64,000 nucleotides of DNA from contig JAVHKY010000023.1 of the NCBI GenBank assembly GCA_035079385.1, positions 7,787,501 to 7,851,500 of the forward strand, written 5' to 3'. The notes under the pieces were generated by a model, which was not told where the DNA came from, searched no databases, and was given only the letters and a program-made list of their open reading frames with translations. Position 1 is the stretch's first letter; each line of letters begins with the position of its first letter. Below, piece after piece: positions 10,601 through 21,911 of this stretch. The DNA comes from Aspidiotus rigidus. Its lineage: Eukaryota; Arthropoda; Insecta; Hemiptera; Diaspididae. The translations under genes were made by a program, and so were the position numbers.

Positions 10601-11483
10601 CTTTTCTGTTAAAAGGTCACATTTTTGAAAACTTTGATCATGTTTTGTTTGTGAACTGAGAACCTATGTTTTTTTTGAAAAATCTCAGGTGTCTGCAGTT
10701 TTTTTTTTTTGGCTTGAACTAACTTGACCTTTTTCCCCTCTTTCTCCCATTTCCACCTTTTGCCCGTTCTTCTTACCTTGGAACTTCTTCAATCTGAAAA
10801 TTTCATTGTAATTTTTCGGAAGCCATGAACTCAAGTAAACATTGGGGAAACTTCAAGCGAAAATAAGATTCCAAAAGGACAAGCCTTGACAAAACCTGAG
10901 TTTGCTTTTGTAAAAATGAAGAAATTTTTTCAAAGAATCTTGTATTTCTTTGCTTTGTTTCAAAAATTTATAAATTTCCAACAGAACGCGTGATAATTCT
11001 TAAAATCGATCAACCTTAGTCGCAATGTTTATTAAAAAATATGATAGAAGTCTAATATTTCCGTTTTTGAATTGCAGTATTCCAAATGATTATTACATCA
11101 GGCCATTGACGAGTCGAGATGTCGAGTCGATGTATGATTCGTGGCCGCACAAAGATGTATGGACAATCGATGATATGCTTTACTCGATTCAGTGTAATTT
11201 GTCTTTCGGTTTATTCTCCAAAGACACAAACGAAATTAGAGGTTGGATCATGTTCACTCACTACGGAGGCCTTGGAATGTTATACATCGTAGAAAACTGT
11301 CGAAGAATGGGCTACGCGAAATTGCTCGTCAAGCTGATGTCGAAAGAGCTGGCTAGGAATGATATTACGCCTTTTGCTTCAATAATGCCCAGCAACGTTC
11401 AGTCCTTATCCTTATTTCACTCTTTAGGTTACTACAAGGTTACGAACATAAAATACTTTAAAATTTGCGAATTAGAAATATAA
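7675..11483 (+). CDS. GLYAT-like GNAT N-acyltransferase, paralog 1 (4 coding exons)
   Basis: Probable acyl-CoA-dependent N-acyltransferase of the glycine N-acyltransferase-like family, which conjugates acyl groups to small amines. Coding exons: 7675-7773, 9849-9968, 10135-10376 and 11078-11483, joined at GT-AG sites with phases 0, 0 and 2, giving 288 residues, close to the usual GLYAT length of about 290. The start MEDLPEDILEVIP follows an acceptor (TTTCAG at 7665-7670), so there is a 5' UTR intron. The C-terminal GNAT core shows GWIMFTHYGGLGMLYIVENC and RRMGYAKLLVKLMSKELA, the Rx2Gx2K/L acetyl-CoA loop and following helix, then SLSLFHSLGYYKV. Intron 1 (about 2.1 kb) is swollen by LINE debris. 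The substrate cannot be told from sequence. Paralog 2 lies 4 kb downstream. Confidence 0.8.
7850..7965 (-). pseudogene. LINE-B downstream piece (RT FADD region) in intron 1
   Basis: Minus-strand reading gives FLTAIDDDITNCL and then QLLFTDD, matching FLIAINDI and the FADD box of LINE-A. It appears to continue the RT fragment at 9105-9820 after an inserted segment of roughly 1.1 kb. Confidence 0.6.
8831..9005. repeat. Cluster of TGACGTCA palindromes (CRE-like) in a ~120-bp repeat
   Basis: Five perfect TGACGTCA sites and one CGACGTCA lie within about 170 bp. They belong to two copies of a unit containing GCCTGTGACGTCA, TTTGATGACGTCATAGGTCA and GACGTCACAAT, about 120 bp apart. TGACGTCA is the consensus for CREB/ATF bZIP factors. 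The position is intron 1 of the first acyltransferase gene, inside a segment that splits LINE-B. Confidence 0.6.
9105..9820 (-). pseudogene. LINE-B RT N-terminal fragment in intron 1
   Basis: Minus-strand translation gives SPGLDNTHAAMLKNL, HLETQ, CTCGKLFQKVFNNILLWF and PFLHGLRKGRSTSQALSDLQ, the first RT motifs of a LINE. After a deletion it ends in SFLNNRTLLLQIQNITLTPP, equivalent to FLNDRTLLVRINNITSPP in LINE-A. Motif A (the FDIEKAYD-type catalytic Asp segment) is missing. Same family as LINE-A, antisense to the host gene and inactive. Confidence 0.75.
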
Positions 11484-12713
11484 AAATATGCGACTTTTTA
11501 AAATTAATTATACATCCTCATATAAACAAAACTGATTGGTGAATGGTTTTAATTGAAAAAATGTGAAATTTTTCGCTTGTAAAGAAGCGGTCTCCATCAT
11601 GCTAAATACTGAATCAAGACTCTAATTCTTGAGATGGTAACATGTAGGCCTATATACTCTTTTAATACAAGAAATCAAACTCGGCTCCAACCCTTACAAC
11701 GGATTGCTATGTCGGAGTACTATTGTTTTCACTTTTTTTTTTTTTTTTTTTCTAATACATTTATGCATGTGTGTAATTTTTTTCCCCCGATTCTTTTTTT
11801 TCTTCTTTTTTTTTTGTTTTATTTTATTTTATTGTATTTTTTTTTTTTCCTTTTTTTTAAATACACCCTTTATTGTGAAAATAATTAAAAAAAAATGAAC
11901 AAATAAACAAAATAAAAAATAAAGATGAAAATAAAAAGAGAAACATTACGAAACAAGGAAGAGAAAAACAAAATTACAGAAATTTAGAAGGAAGAGAAAA
12001 AAAAAATACAAAAATACAAAAATACAGAAATATAAAATAATGATAATAAATAAAAAAAACAGGGTGTTGGAGGATGGCAACTAGGCCTTACCTCGTTTAA
12101 CAAATTTGTTATGAATTATGTAAGTCAAATTGTTATGGATTCCGGAAGATGTTTAAGGAAATGAAAGATATGAGGGAAAATGGATAATTCTTCGGATGAG
12201 AGAAGGTCAATAGCTCGGAGAGGGGTTGGAAAATTTAAATTCATACATTCTGAGCTTAGAGTTTTTGTCTTAAATTTGGTATTTTGTTATTTTTTTTTTA
12301 ATTTTTCCCTGGTTGGATGTAATAAAAAAAAAAAAAAGAAGAATAATAATAATAATCGGAAAAAATTTGCGAAAATTGTTTATAGGGTGCAGCTAGTCTA
12401 TTGGCTTCATAAGAATGCCAATATTTCTGCGGTGAGATCCTCGAAAATTTTTATAGAGCTCCACGTAAGGAATGGAGGTTGAGTCGAGCTATGGAAAAAT
12501 TTCTGACGGAAAAAAATGGACCGTACAGAAATAACCTGCTGTGATTTCTGATAATAATTTGAGAAACACAAAACTGAAACAAACGATGCTGACCTTTTGC
12601 TCATGTGGGCTCCTATTCTCAACTGTCTAGGGAGTATTCGCGACTTGAACAGTTGAAGGCGAAGCGACCGAAAGAAAGGGTTGGAGGCCTCTTCTTGAAA
12701 TGAGACGCTGGAG
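11484..12713. other. Intergenic, T-rich then A-rich low-complexity DNA
   Basis: After the stop codon of acyltransferase 1 come poly-T tracts (11735-11860) and an A-rich simple-sequence stretch (11880-12060). ORFs here are low-complexity artefacts. No gene is visible. Confidence 0.6.
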
Positions 12714-13022
12714 CAGGGATGCGCAGCTAAAGTTGTTGTTGGTTTAAGTTTAAGCTTAAGCTCTCGTTTTGACCATTTCTAGGAAAGCCAAGAGACAGCC
12801 AATGATGAATTTTGAAATATGAGCTTTCCAGCGAAAAGCTAGCCGTTAGAAAATATTGATTGATTACATGTAAAATTAAGCTATTATAATAATTAATCTA
12901 AGTTTTAAGCCATTATTTTCCCGCATTTTGAAAAAGCTAAAATCCAGCTAATGAATTTATTGGAATTAGCTGTCAGTCAAAAGCTAAAGTTTAAGTCAAT
13001 ACTGATCGGCTGCGCATCCCTG
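12714..13022. mobile_element. 309-bp hAT-type MITE with 8-bp TSD
   Basis: Terminal inverted repeats CAGGGATGCGCAGC at 12714 and GCTGCGCATCCCTG ending 13022 are perfect over 14 bp. The flanking 8-bp direct repeat CGCTGGAG (12706-12713 and 13023-13030) is the hAT-style target-site duplication. The inside is non-coding, with repeated AGCTTAAGC / AAGCTAAA text. Non-autonomous. Confidence 0.92.
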
Positions 13023-13702
13023 CGCTGGAGTTAGCAATTAGTGCAAAATCGTCATCTCAATTGGCACATCTGATCAGTATGCAAACTAAAAAAACTGAAT
13101 CAGTTGACTGATTTTAACAACATTAAAAACTTATTAGTTTGCAAATTTCATAGGTAAGTTGAGAAATTTAATTTCTTAGTAGGTATTCAAGAAAGAAAGG
13201 ACGAATTTCATTCCTCCTCTATCGCCACCGACATATAGCTTTTGCAGTGCTAGGTACTCACTATGAAACTCGTTTTTTTTTTTTTAATACCGGTAACAGC
13301 TTTTAACAATGTTCCAAAAGGGTACTCAAGCCCAATACACGATCAGGATTCCGTGCGGCATAGGATTATATGTGTGTATGGATCTCGCTTCTACATGTGC
13401 TCCACACGCTTTGACAATTAAATATTAATAAACCAGCGGGAAATCACGTCAAGCCTGTCTGTATGGTATGTGGATATCGGCAAAAAAATTGTATATTTTA
13501 CCTACTTGAATATTTGTTTTATGGGTATTAATTCGAACGTCGTACTTACAAGAATTCACTCCAAATTCGTCATAAACTAATCGAATACGTCTCAATGATG
13601 GTGAAAAAGTACCGATCAGAATATATTCCTGTGAATCGACCTCACTCAAGAATCGAGATACCTATAATAGTCGACTATTTACTTTTTTAGATTTCAAATA
13701 TC
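13023..13702. other. Intergenic, no clear feature
   Basis: AT-rich DNA between two hAT elements. It contains a poly-T run near 13270 and no supportable coding frame. Confidence 0.5.
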
Positions 13703-13710
13703 ATGTACGA

Positions 13711-14291
13711 CAGGGCTATCCAATTAGCGGCCCGCGGGCCGCAACAGTGGCCCGTGAGATATATCGACAAATTATGAAATTGCGACATGAAAAAAAAACG
13801 GAAGAGAACACGTGTATGAGAAATACTCGTAGTACAGCTAGTCGTCAGTAAAATGAATCACTTTGAACCTGTCAATTCAAGAATGAACACGAATATCTGA
13901 AGTAGGATTTGTGAAGTTGAGAGGTATTACAGAGGAAAGTTTTTTTTGGATGGACTTACAACAAGGTGAATACCCTCTTTTAAAAAGATGCAGTATTGAT
14001 GTATTCACCATGTTTGGCTCCACTTACATTTATGAGTCCGCATTTTCACATATGAATCTAATTAAAAACAATTTTCGAGCAAATTTGACACAAGAGCACC
14101 TTCAAAATTCTTTACGTATTTCGCTCACATCGTATGAACCTAATTTTATTGAAATTTGTGAAAAGATGAATTGTCACTTTTCACATTAAAGTAGAAACAA
14201 TTTTGGTTAGAATTTTATTTTTTTTTCTTGTGGCCCGCGCACCTGACCAGCCAGGAAAAGTGGCCCACGATGAAGTAATTGAATACCCCTG
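13711..14291 (+). mobile_element. 581-bp internally deleted hAT transposon with 8-bp TSD
   Basis: The left end CAGGGCTATCCAATTA and the right end, whose reverse complement begins CAGGGGTATTCAATTA, are imperfect inverted repeats of the Charlie-like type. Both continue into GTGGCCCG-type text. The 8-bp duplication ATGTACGA at 13703-13710 and 14292-14299 is perfect. Only the C-terminal part of the transposase remains. Confidence 0.92.
13908..14189 (+). pseudogene. hAT transposase C-terminal dimerisation fragment
   Basis: About 93 residues with YPLLKRCSIDVFTMFGSTYIYESAFSHMNLIKNN followed by LTQEHLQNSLRISLTSYEP. The order of motifs matches the hAT C-terminal dimerisation region as found in SCAND3/ZBED5/GTF2IRD2-like transposase derivatives. 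(Motif text is split here only at natural motif borders: YPLLKRC, FGSTYIYESAFSHMN, RANLTQEHLQNSLR.) The DDE catalytic core and BED finger are missing, so it cannot act as a transposase. It lies wholly inside the 581-bp hAT element. Confidence 0.8.
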
Positions 14292-14299
14292 ATGTACGA

Positions 14300-15463
14300 G
14301 TTGGCTCCGTTTTAATTAAACCACCACTCACTCTCCACCTACTATTGAACAAAATATCTTCACCTCTTGTCGAACCCGCTGCGATCGAAACTCAACAAGA
14401 TAATACCAATTCACTGATAACCAGAAGTATGACCTTCAGGAATCATCAACTAAAATAAATAAAAAAAAAAAAAAAAAAAAAAAAAAATGAACAAAGTGTA
14501 TTCGAGTGTTGACGTCAGTTGCGATGCGCGTTGTGAAGACATGAGATGATATAGGTTCGGGTACATTCTTCTTAATAGTACTTGGGTATATTGTGATAAG
14601 TGACGAATTAATTCTGCATCTTATATACCTCGAGGTTAATTACTTTACATTGAATTAATTGACGAGCCGGTAAGTTTGCATCCATCATTTTACCAACCCT
14701 TCATACCTAAGTAATAAAATATAAAATTTTAATTTACAAATATATTTGCTGAGAAGCCTGTAGAAATATTGTAGAACTAGGTATGTACCTACCTGCTTCT
14801 AGTTCACGAGTATCTATTGAACGTCAATGTGTAGTTTGCGCAGTTTTTATCAGGAATTAAAATTCACAGTTTAATACATATCAAAATAATGTTCAAAAGT
14901 CTGATAAGAGCAAACTTTTTGGTTCCTGAGACACGTTGTCATTTTTTTTATCATGCTTCAGGTCCTGTACAAATGTTTTATTGTCTTTTTTTTTTTTTTT
15001 TTCTTTCAGATTTTCTAGGAATAAATAAAATATAATGATATGCGGACGAGGAGCAAAAATAAATAAATGTATTTGGTAAAAAAGATCTCATAGAGAAAAA
15101 ACTTCATCAAAAAATCTTAAATTTATTGGACTATTAAAAATCTGTTTGGTCAAAGTTCCTTCTCCGATTAGGTATTTTTTATTTGGACTTTTGACTAAGT
15201 ATCTATATCCGTGGTGCCTCGATAATGATCCACGAAGAATCGAATCGTCGGCTTTATAATAAACGAAATCAGTTGCAATCTATCAGTGTGTAGTTTTTTC
15301 CACGAATAAAAATTATTTTCATGTAATAGTTATTTTAAAATTTGTTTTTATTTGGTTTCCAACTCATCGTTTTTTTTTTTTTTTTTTTGTCCAAGTAAGT
15401 ATTTGTTTAAGTACCTATTTAAGTTATTCTTTTTTTTTTTTTTTTTTTCTGTCTCAAAAGAGT
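14300..15463. other. Upstream region of acyltransferase 2
   Basis: Holds a 28-base poly-A tract (about 14459-14486), several poly-T tracts (14987, 15370, 15430) and TAGGTACCTAC-rich DNA. The T-rich stretch 15429-15455 ending in AAAAG at 15460 is the likely acceptor polypyrimidine tract for the first coding exon of the next gene. Confidence 0.5.
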
Positions 15464-17853
15464 ATGGAAGACTCGTCGGAAGATGTATTGGAACTCATTC
15501 CAGAAAATGAAATTTCTGAAACTTGCAATTTGGTCGCGAAAGAGTTACCAGAAACGTACCACGTTAGTATCATCTTTTAATTAACGTCAGACTGTACCTA
15601 CCATTTTAATTAATATTAGATTCTGATTGATGAAGTACCTGAGGTGTGCATCTCGGAAAAAAAAATAATGAATTTACGCCCAATCATGAATAAAGGTATG
15701 ATTAGAAAATGCTTTCGGTGCAATCATCATTGTTTTCATTTTTAAAGATCGATACTTACTGCTTCCATTCGACAATTTATTTTAATGTATGTACATAGTA
15801 ACATAGTATTTTATATCAACATGTAGCCGCAACATTTGTGAAAAGAAAGTTGAAATTCGCGGTAAGATTTGATTTTTTTTTTACCCCTCCAACTCAAAAT
15901 AAACGCAATGACAAACGTATTGTGAGTAGGTACTTAAGAATCATTTCTATAGCTTTTGAGCCTGTAGTCCTATTAAAATGAAATATATCTTCGAGAATTA
16001 AAAGTTTTTACTAAGAATAATTATTGAAACGGCTTCGTCAACTGTACTAACTTCATGGTTGTGCAAAATAAATGCTCTAAGTTCATCCCTCCATTCTCTT
16101 CATTGTAGACTTACGGTTTCCTGACCACTTGTTACAATCGCCGTAAAGATTATCCAGAGTATGACGTTACATTTTATAGACTTCGCAAAAGGCCAGAAAG
16201 CGGTATTTTTGTATTTATACTGAAAACTGTGAGTAAATACAGACATTTTTTTCTCTAAAAGTTCTGTTTTGTAGGAGGGAATTGACCAATATTTCCTTTT
16301 CATAAAAAATTCATATTAAAAAGGAGAAAATTACAACAGAATTTTTTGTCAATGTAAGTGTATCTTTATGAATGTGAAGAAAGAAGAAGAAAAAAAAAAT
16401 CAATACTGCGAAATACTTCGGATTTGTTGAAGGGATCGGAGGATTATGAAAAAAATGTCCACTCCCTTCCATGCAGAACGCATGACTGTACAGAAACGAT
16501 CTATAGGTTTAAGTAGGTACCTAGTACAAATCGTCGCACCAAAAAATTTTCAGAAATTCAAAGCAAGTATTTAGCAAGAAATAATCCTGTACCGGTAACC
16601 GAAGACTTTCAAGCCCTATCAGTATGAGTCTGTGGTTCAGGGACCTAAGAAAAGTGTACTAATCCAATATTTAATTATAGGGTAACCAAACTTTTGGACT
16701 AGTTCTACACGCATTCAAAGGCTATGAAGAGTTGCTGGAGTACACGTTAATCAATACTTCCAAAATAAATTGGACTGAGCGACCACTACTTCAAGGAATT
16801 TTACCTCGACATTATTCCATAATTCATAACGTCGGAAAAAGCAAGAATTTTGAAATAGAATTATACTCCGAATCGACAATTCAGCTTCTTCCCATCGAAA
16901 AAGCTTTGAGTTTCGAGATCATGTATGATAATACAAATTTCAATTTTTGTAGTACTTAAGTGATATTCAAAAGCCATGAGCGGATTCATCAACTTACGAA
17001 GGATGATTTTGTAAAATAAAAGAAACCTATCGCATATGCAATCAAGATGTCGCATTTATATCCTTACGTTGTGTTGCACAAAGACAAAAACAAAATTAAT
17101 GATAAATTCTATAGCATCCTCATGTCTACATTCAAAAAAATCTCCCCGACATACTTCCAACATTGCACTACTTTTGGTCGAGAAAGGTTTTTCCAATTTC
17201 ACTTCGTTCAACAATCAATTGAAAAGTGATACGGATTTTTTCTTCGGAAAAAAAGACCTTCATAATCAATAAGTAGAAAATAATTAAGAAAATTAATACC
17301 TAGCACACTTGAATTATACCCGTGGGTTTCAACGATTCAATTTTTCTTTTGCTTGTTATTATTCGTACCTAGTATCATACTTAGACAAACTTTATTACCC
17401 AAATCAATTCTAATGACTTGATTTCTTTTTTTTTTTTTTTTTTTTAATTACCTATACAGAATTCCAAATGACTATTGCATCAGACCACTGTCGCAAGGGG
17501 ACATTGATTTTATCTATGAACAGTGGAGTCATCAAGATATATTTACCATCGATGATCTGCTTTACTCAATTCGGTGTCATTCGTCTTTTGGTTTATTCTT
17601 AAAGGAAACTACTGATATCGTAGGTTGGATCATGTTTGCTCACTACGGAGGCATCGGAATGTTGCATATTAGAGAGGACTACCGGAGGATGGGATTTGCG
17701 AAATTGCTCGTCAAGCTAATGTCAAAAGAGGTAGCTAAACGAGGAATCACACCATTTGCTGCAATAAATGCATACAACACAAAATCTTTATCTTTATTCA
17801 ACTCTCTTGGTTATTATAAAGTTACAAGTATGAGATATTTTATAACGCGATAG
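15464..17853 (+). CDS. GLYAT-like GNAT N-acyltransferase, paralog 2 (4 coding exons)
   Basis: Tandem paralog of the gene at 7675-11483. Coding exons are 15464-15562, 16109-16228, 16681-16922 and 17460-17853, with the first three exactly the same lengths (99, 120 and 242 nt) and the same phases as paralog 1, giving 284 residues. It starts MEDSSEDVLELIPENEI. The GNAT core reads GWIMFAHYGGIGMLHIREDY, RRMGFAKLLVKLMSKEVA and SLSLFNSLGYYKV. Exon 2 keeps YDVTFYRLRKRPESGIFVF. No stops or frameshifts, so it appears functional. Introns are compact compared with paralog 1, which suggests that the LINE and the CRE-like repeat entered only paralog 1 after the duplication. Substrate unknown. Confidence 0.8.
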
Positions 17854-18190
17854 TCGAGAATACGAACTAGGCCTAGTTTTTAATCTTAAAATATTGTACA
17901 GTATCCGAAATAGAAAAAATATTCCAATAAAATTATACCATTTGCCCACTCATGTACGAAACTTATTTATGAATCGTCTGTAATAATTTGGATGGATGAT
18001 TTAAAGGTTTAGTATATACCGGTAGAAATGCGAGTAAATTATTTTGTTGTAACATTTGATGATAATAGAGAAAAGTCTAGAAGGAAATAATCATTATCTG
18101 CGTATCTGGTTTTAATTTGACGAAAGATAGGTAAGTACTGTGATTTGAAATATCTTATCTATATTCGAAAACGATGTCCGCGATCCTCGC
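17854..18190. other. 3' flank of acyltransferase 2
   Basis: AT-rich; AATAAAATT at 17926 may be the polyadenylation signal. Nothing else recognised. Confidence 0.45.
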
Positions 18191-18840
18191 TAATTTACAC
18201 ATGATCTACTCCGTACATCAGACACATCAAAGCCATTATTGCTAATGATTTTCCTTCCTACAACCTGCGCTTTATTGCTGGATTCAAATCGGGTTCCAAA
18301 ATTGGCCACCTCTTCAATGTCGATGGAGGAGTCTCGCTCTTTCGTATGAAAAACTCGGCCTTCGTTATATTCAGTCGAACTATCTACCATCTCTTCTTGC
18401 GCCTCACTCCCCTGATTCTTCTCCCCAACCCCCCATAAATTTCTCCTTCTTTCCGATCCTTATTTCTCGCTTCAAGTCCTGCAAGACCCCTACTCTTCCA
18501 AACCAATCGTTAAGCGCGCGGTCTCATCCACCTGCACACGTACCTAAACAACGTCTTTATATCTTCAATTGCCTTCCTCTGGATTCCTGGTCATATCGAC
18601 CTTCCGAAACGCGACACAGTGAGCCTAGCCACCAAGCAAGCTCTGTTCTCTTCCTCAATCATTGACCCTACCCCTTCTCCGGTTATGACTTGTAATCTTG
18701 CTGTCGTTCACTGATCATCTCGTCATGGTACAAGCTTTCCGCCTAACCCTCTAATTCCTTTTCCTTCGGCTCACCGCTCCACCATCATTCCAATACTCCC
18801 GGACAAGACTGCTCTGGCGTTTACAAGCGCGGAACTTTTT
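18190..18840 (+). pseudogene. LINE relic (RNase H C-terminal part), plus strand
   Basis: The plus-strand frame at about 18575-18700 reads FLWIPGHIDLPKRDTVSLATKQA and DPTPSP, aligned with IWIPGHTNFPDHDAVDQAAKQA of LINE-A. Surrounding sequence is C/T-rich coding-like DNA without a long frame. A decayed copy of the same LINE family, in the opposite orientation to LINE-A. Confidence 0.6.
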
Positions 18841-19330
18841 TTAAAAGTCAAAATTTGTATAAGTACTCCTTCTATCATTTATACCACGGAGGTCAACATT
18901 TTTTCAAGTCCCACGATTTACTGGACAGTGGCCGGCACCTATGGTACCTATGTAGGTTCCAAGTCAACATTTTTTACAAGTTCTGGTGTAACTTTAGGTT
19001 GATGACGTCGTCAACCTCGGACGCGCTTGCGCTCGCTTTGATCATGTTGTGAAAGAACAACAAGAAAAGCGTTTTTTTTTTTTTTTTAATGCATTTAAAC
19101 TGGTCCTAGCATAATCTACTCATTGATTATGATAAGATGAGGTGCGATGAAAATCAAATGAGGTGTAAAACTAAAATAAACAAACATCTTTCATTCAATT
19201 TTCCGTAGGTATTTTGTTACTCTAATTATGGGTATCTACAAACAGAAAAAAAGGAAAAAAGTAACAACCGAGAAAAAAAAACGTTTGCAGATTTATTTAT
19301 AATTAGCGCAATTTTTTCAGTAATTCATGG
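18841..19330. other. Intergenic, no gene
   Basis: Contains the short repeated phrase GGTCAACATTTTTTCAAG / AAGTCAACATTTTTTACAAG (about 18892 and 18962), a poly-T run at 19072, and A-rich DNA. No coding frame. Confidence 0.45.
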
Positions 19331-19580
19331 TTGTGATAGTTTTCTTTGAGAAGAAAACGCGAATCCTCTGTGTATAGTGTCACAACAGGAGTGGGGTCTA
19401 ATCTACTCCTTACTCTTATCAATTCCTATCTATACCTACTGTATACTGGCAATGAGATTACTCTGTATTATTATTCGATATCTAACATTTCAATACACTC
19501 CGCATCTTCAACACACTACATTGCGTATTCATTAATTCCATAACAAATTGGCGACGAGGATAAAACTTTAAAGGTAGTTA
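19330..19580 (+). mobile_element. Probable LTR 3' end and primer-binding-like site of a gypsy element
   Basis: The sequence before the gag frame ends TTCCATAACA and is followed by AATTGGCGACGAGGATAAAA, which is where a tRNA primer site sits in gypsy-type elements. The LTR 5' boundary is not determined, and no second LTR is seen because the element is cut off at 20830. Confidence 0.4.
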
Positions 19581-19630
19581 CGTGAACGTGGTACGTTTTC
19601 GTTTTTTTTATTGTCTATCGCGTGTGCTCG

Positions 19631-20830
19631 ATGGCTTCGGAAGCACAATTACAACAATTGATTTCCAGCATAGGCATGTTAGCCACTGCTCTTACCGCTA
19701 AAAATCAAGATGCTTCACAATCGTCTTCCCAAGGTACAGCTACTTACCCAAATCAATTTCATTCAAAACTTCGATCAGTTTGACGCCACCTTGGAGACAT
19801 TCAAGAATTATATTGCTAGACTTCGGAATCATTTTGTGGTCAAAAATATCACCGACGAGAAGATGAAAGCGAGACTCTTACTCGAATATGTTGGACCTAA
19901 AGCACATACCATGCTATCAACGCTAGCCGCCCCAAAAAATATTGACGAACTTTCCTATGAGGAATGTGTTAACTTATTGGATGATTACTATTGTCCCAAA
20001 ACAAATATTCTGACAGAACAACACAAATTCTTGTCCGAATATCAGCAAGAGAAAGAATCGATTGCGGAATATGTTGCCAAACTAAGGAGAAGAATACCAG
20101 ATGCTGGATTCCAATGCAACCACTGCAATAAATCGATTGCTGATGTATTCTTACGAGTCCAACTAATCCGCGGCATTCGAGATGTGAACATCAGAGAAAG
20201 AATTCTACAATCGACAGATTTATCATTTAAGACAATTTTCGACAAAGCTCTCGGAAGCTTCAAAAATTGATAGCCAGAAACTCTCAACACCCAGCACAAG
20301 CCAGGTTACCTCGAACATTCATAAACTTGCAGGCAGACCAACAGACCAACGTCGACAGTCAAGAAATTATGGTAGACCTACGTCAAATTCACAGTCACAG
20401 TTTCGAAATAAATCAAGTCAAAGGTCACAGCGTCATCGTTCTAAATTGCGCCTAAACTACAAGCATTTAGGAATCGAGAACCTATGTTTGCGTTGCGGAA
20501 GCAACTCGCACCTGGTAAAAAATTGTTCAGTTGACCGCAGTACTCTTTATTGTACCAAGTGTTCCAAACAAGGCCATGTATCCAGAGTATGTATTTCTTC
20601 GCTAATGAAATCAAAACAGAGATCCCATGAGAATTCAACGAATACAAATTACATCGATGTATCAGATCTTGGCGATGATCAATCTTTTCAATGCACAAGC
20701 GGGCTCAATCAGGTAGAAATTCTGGATGTGCGTGCGCTCGGTAAGTCTTCTACCAATATCCAAAAATTTCATGTTATAGTGCGCATTGAACATAGATTAC
20801 ATAGTTATAGTACTGAACGCAAAAGAACAA
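19631..20830 (+). pseudogene. gag: Gypsy-type retrotransposon gag, frameshifted
   Basis: The start MASEAQLQQLISSIGMLATA at 19631 shifts frame near 19750 into FDQFDATLETFKNYIARLRNHF, EYVAKLRRRIPDAGF and DVFLRVQLIRGIRDVNIRERI, the capsid part. It shifts again near 20255 into an Arg/Gln/Ser-rich linker. Two CX2CX4HX4C zinc knuckles follow: CLRCGSNSHLVKNC (about 20486) and CTKCSKQGHVSRVC (about 20552). Family: Ty3/gypsy gag of arthropods. Protease, RT and integrase are absent because the Helentron-like element begins at 20831. Two frameshifts make it dead. Confidence 0.75.
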
Positions 20831-20834
20831 CAAG

Positions 20835-20854
20835 CTATGTCGCGGGCGACATAG
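20835..20854. repeat. Terminal hairpin of the Helentron-like element, copy 1
   Basis: CTATGTCGCGGGCGACATAG: a 9-bp perfect stem with a two-base loop, 4 bases from the inferred element end. The same hairpin occurs at 37219-37238. Confidence 0.75.
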
Positions 20855-21911
20855 TATCAGGGTCGGCCTGAATCGGATTATAATATTAATTTTTCTTTAT
20901 TTCAGTCAAGAGAGACTCGTCAAAAATCCAATAAATTTTTCTGATTGTCGTTTGTTTCACTAAAAAGCGCAAAATTGAAATACTTCTGCTATATAGTTTA
21001 TACTTTTTGCTTTTCCAACATTTGCTTTGCTTTTCACTTCCAAAAAATGTCACCGCTTTTCGCTTCAAAATTTTCGCTTTTCAGTTAATTTCCATCTCAG
21101 ATATCTTAATAACTTCTTATCCTCGAAAAATCTAGTTGTTGTTAATATTTTGAAGTTCCACAATTTGAAAATATTTCCAAGTCCAAGCATTAAAAATGAA
21201 AAACTTTATTACAAGTCCGAGAAGTATGAAAATATTTCTATGTCCAACAATTGGAGAATAATTCCAAGTCCAACAGTTTAAAATATTTTCAAGTCCAAGA
21301 AGTACAAAAAGTCCCTCGCCATCATTCTCACTCGATCGCCTCTTACTCCTGAGTATGGCAGTAAACCGACGGGTTACCCCATCTCGGTTACATAAACTTG
21401 CGGATGAAACGACAGAATGAGACAATCAAAACGCAATAACGCATAAAAATAACCACACCTTACTGCATCGTGGACAGGCCGTGACGCGAGCGTCTGAACT
21501 TACCCCAAGAAAGAAAGAAAGAAAGAAAGAAACAGAAACAAACGCCCAACAACTAGGCATTCCATATCAAAACAAAATTTTTGGATTCCAATACATATTC
21601 GTATACATTGCAAAATATTGATTTAAGATGATATTTGGCTTCCAACACCAGGCGTAAGAACCGGCACTAGAAACTAAATGTACCTTGCAAGTTGAAATAA
21701 TAAAATTTCGATAATTATTCATCCAAACTGTTCATCATACCTCATATACTTTCCACTCAGGTACTCACGTTCTATCAAATAGAACTACAAACTCAGATTG
21801 GAGACTAGAATCATTGTAATTAGATACCGATTTTATGATCAGGATACTCAACAATCATTCACTTTAGATTTTGGTCTAAGTACCGCTGCACCATTCACAT
21901 TGTTTGGACCA

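Noticed and set aside
11634..11898. Phe-rich ORFs
   Set aside because: They are translations of poly-T tracts.
17036..17272. Two overlapping ORFs between exons 3 and 4 of acyltransferase 2
   Set aside because: They lie in the intron defined by comparison with paralog 1 and have no counterpart there.
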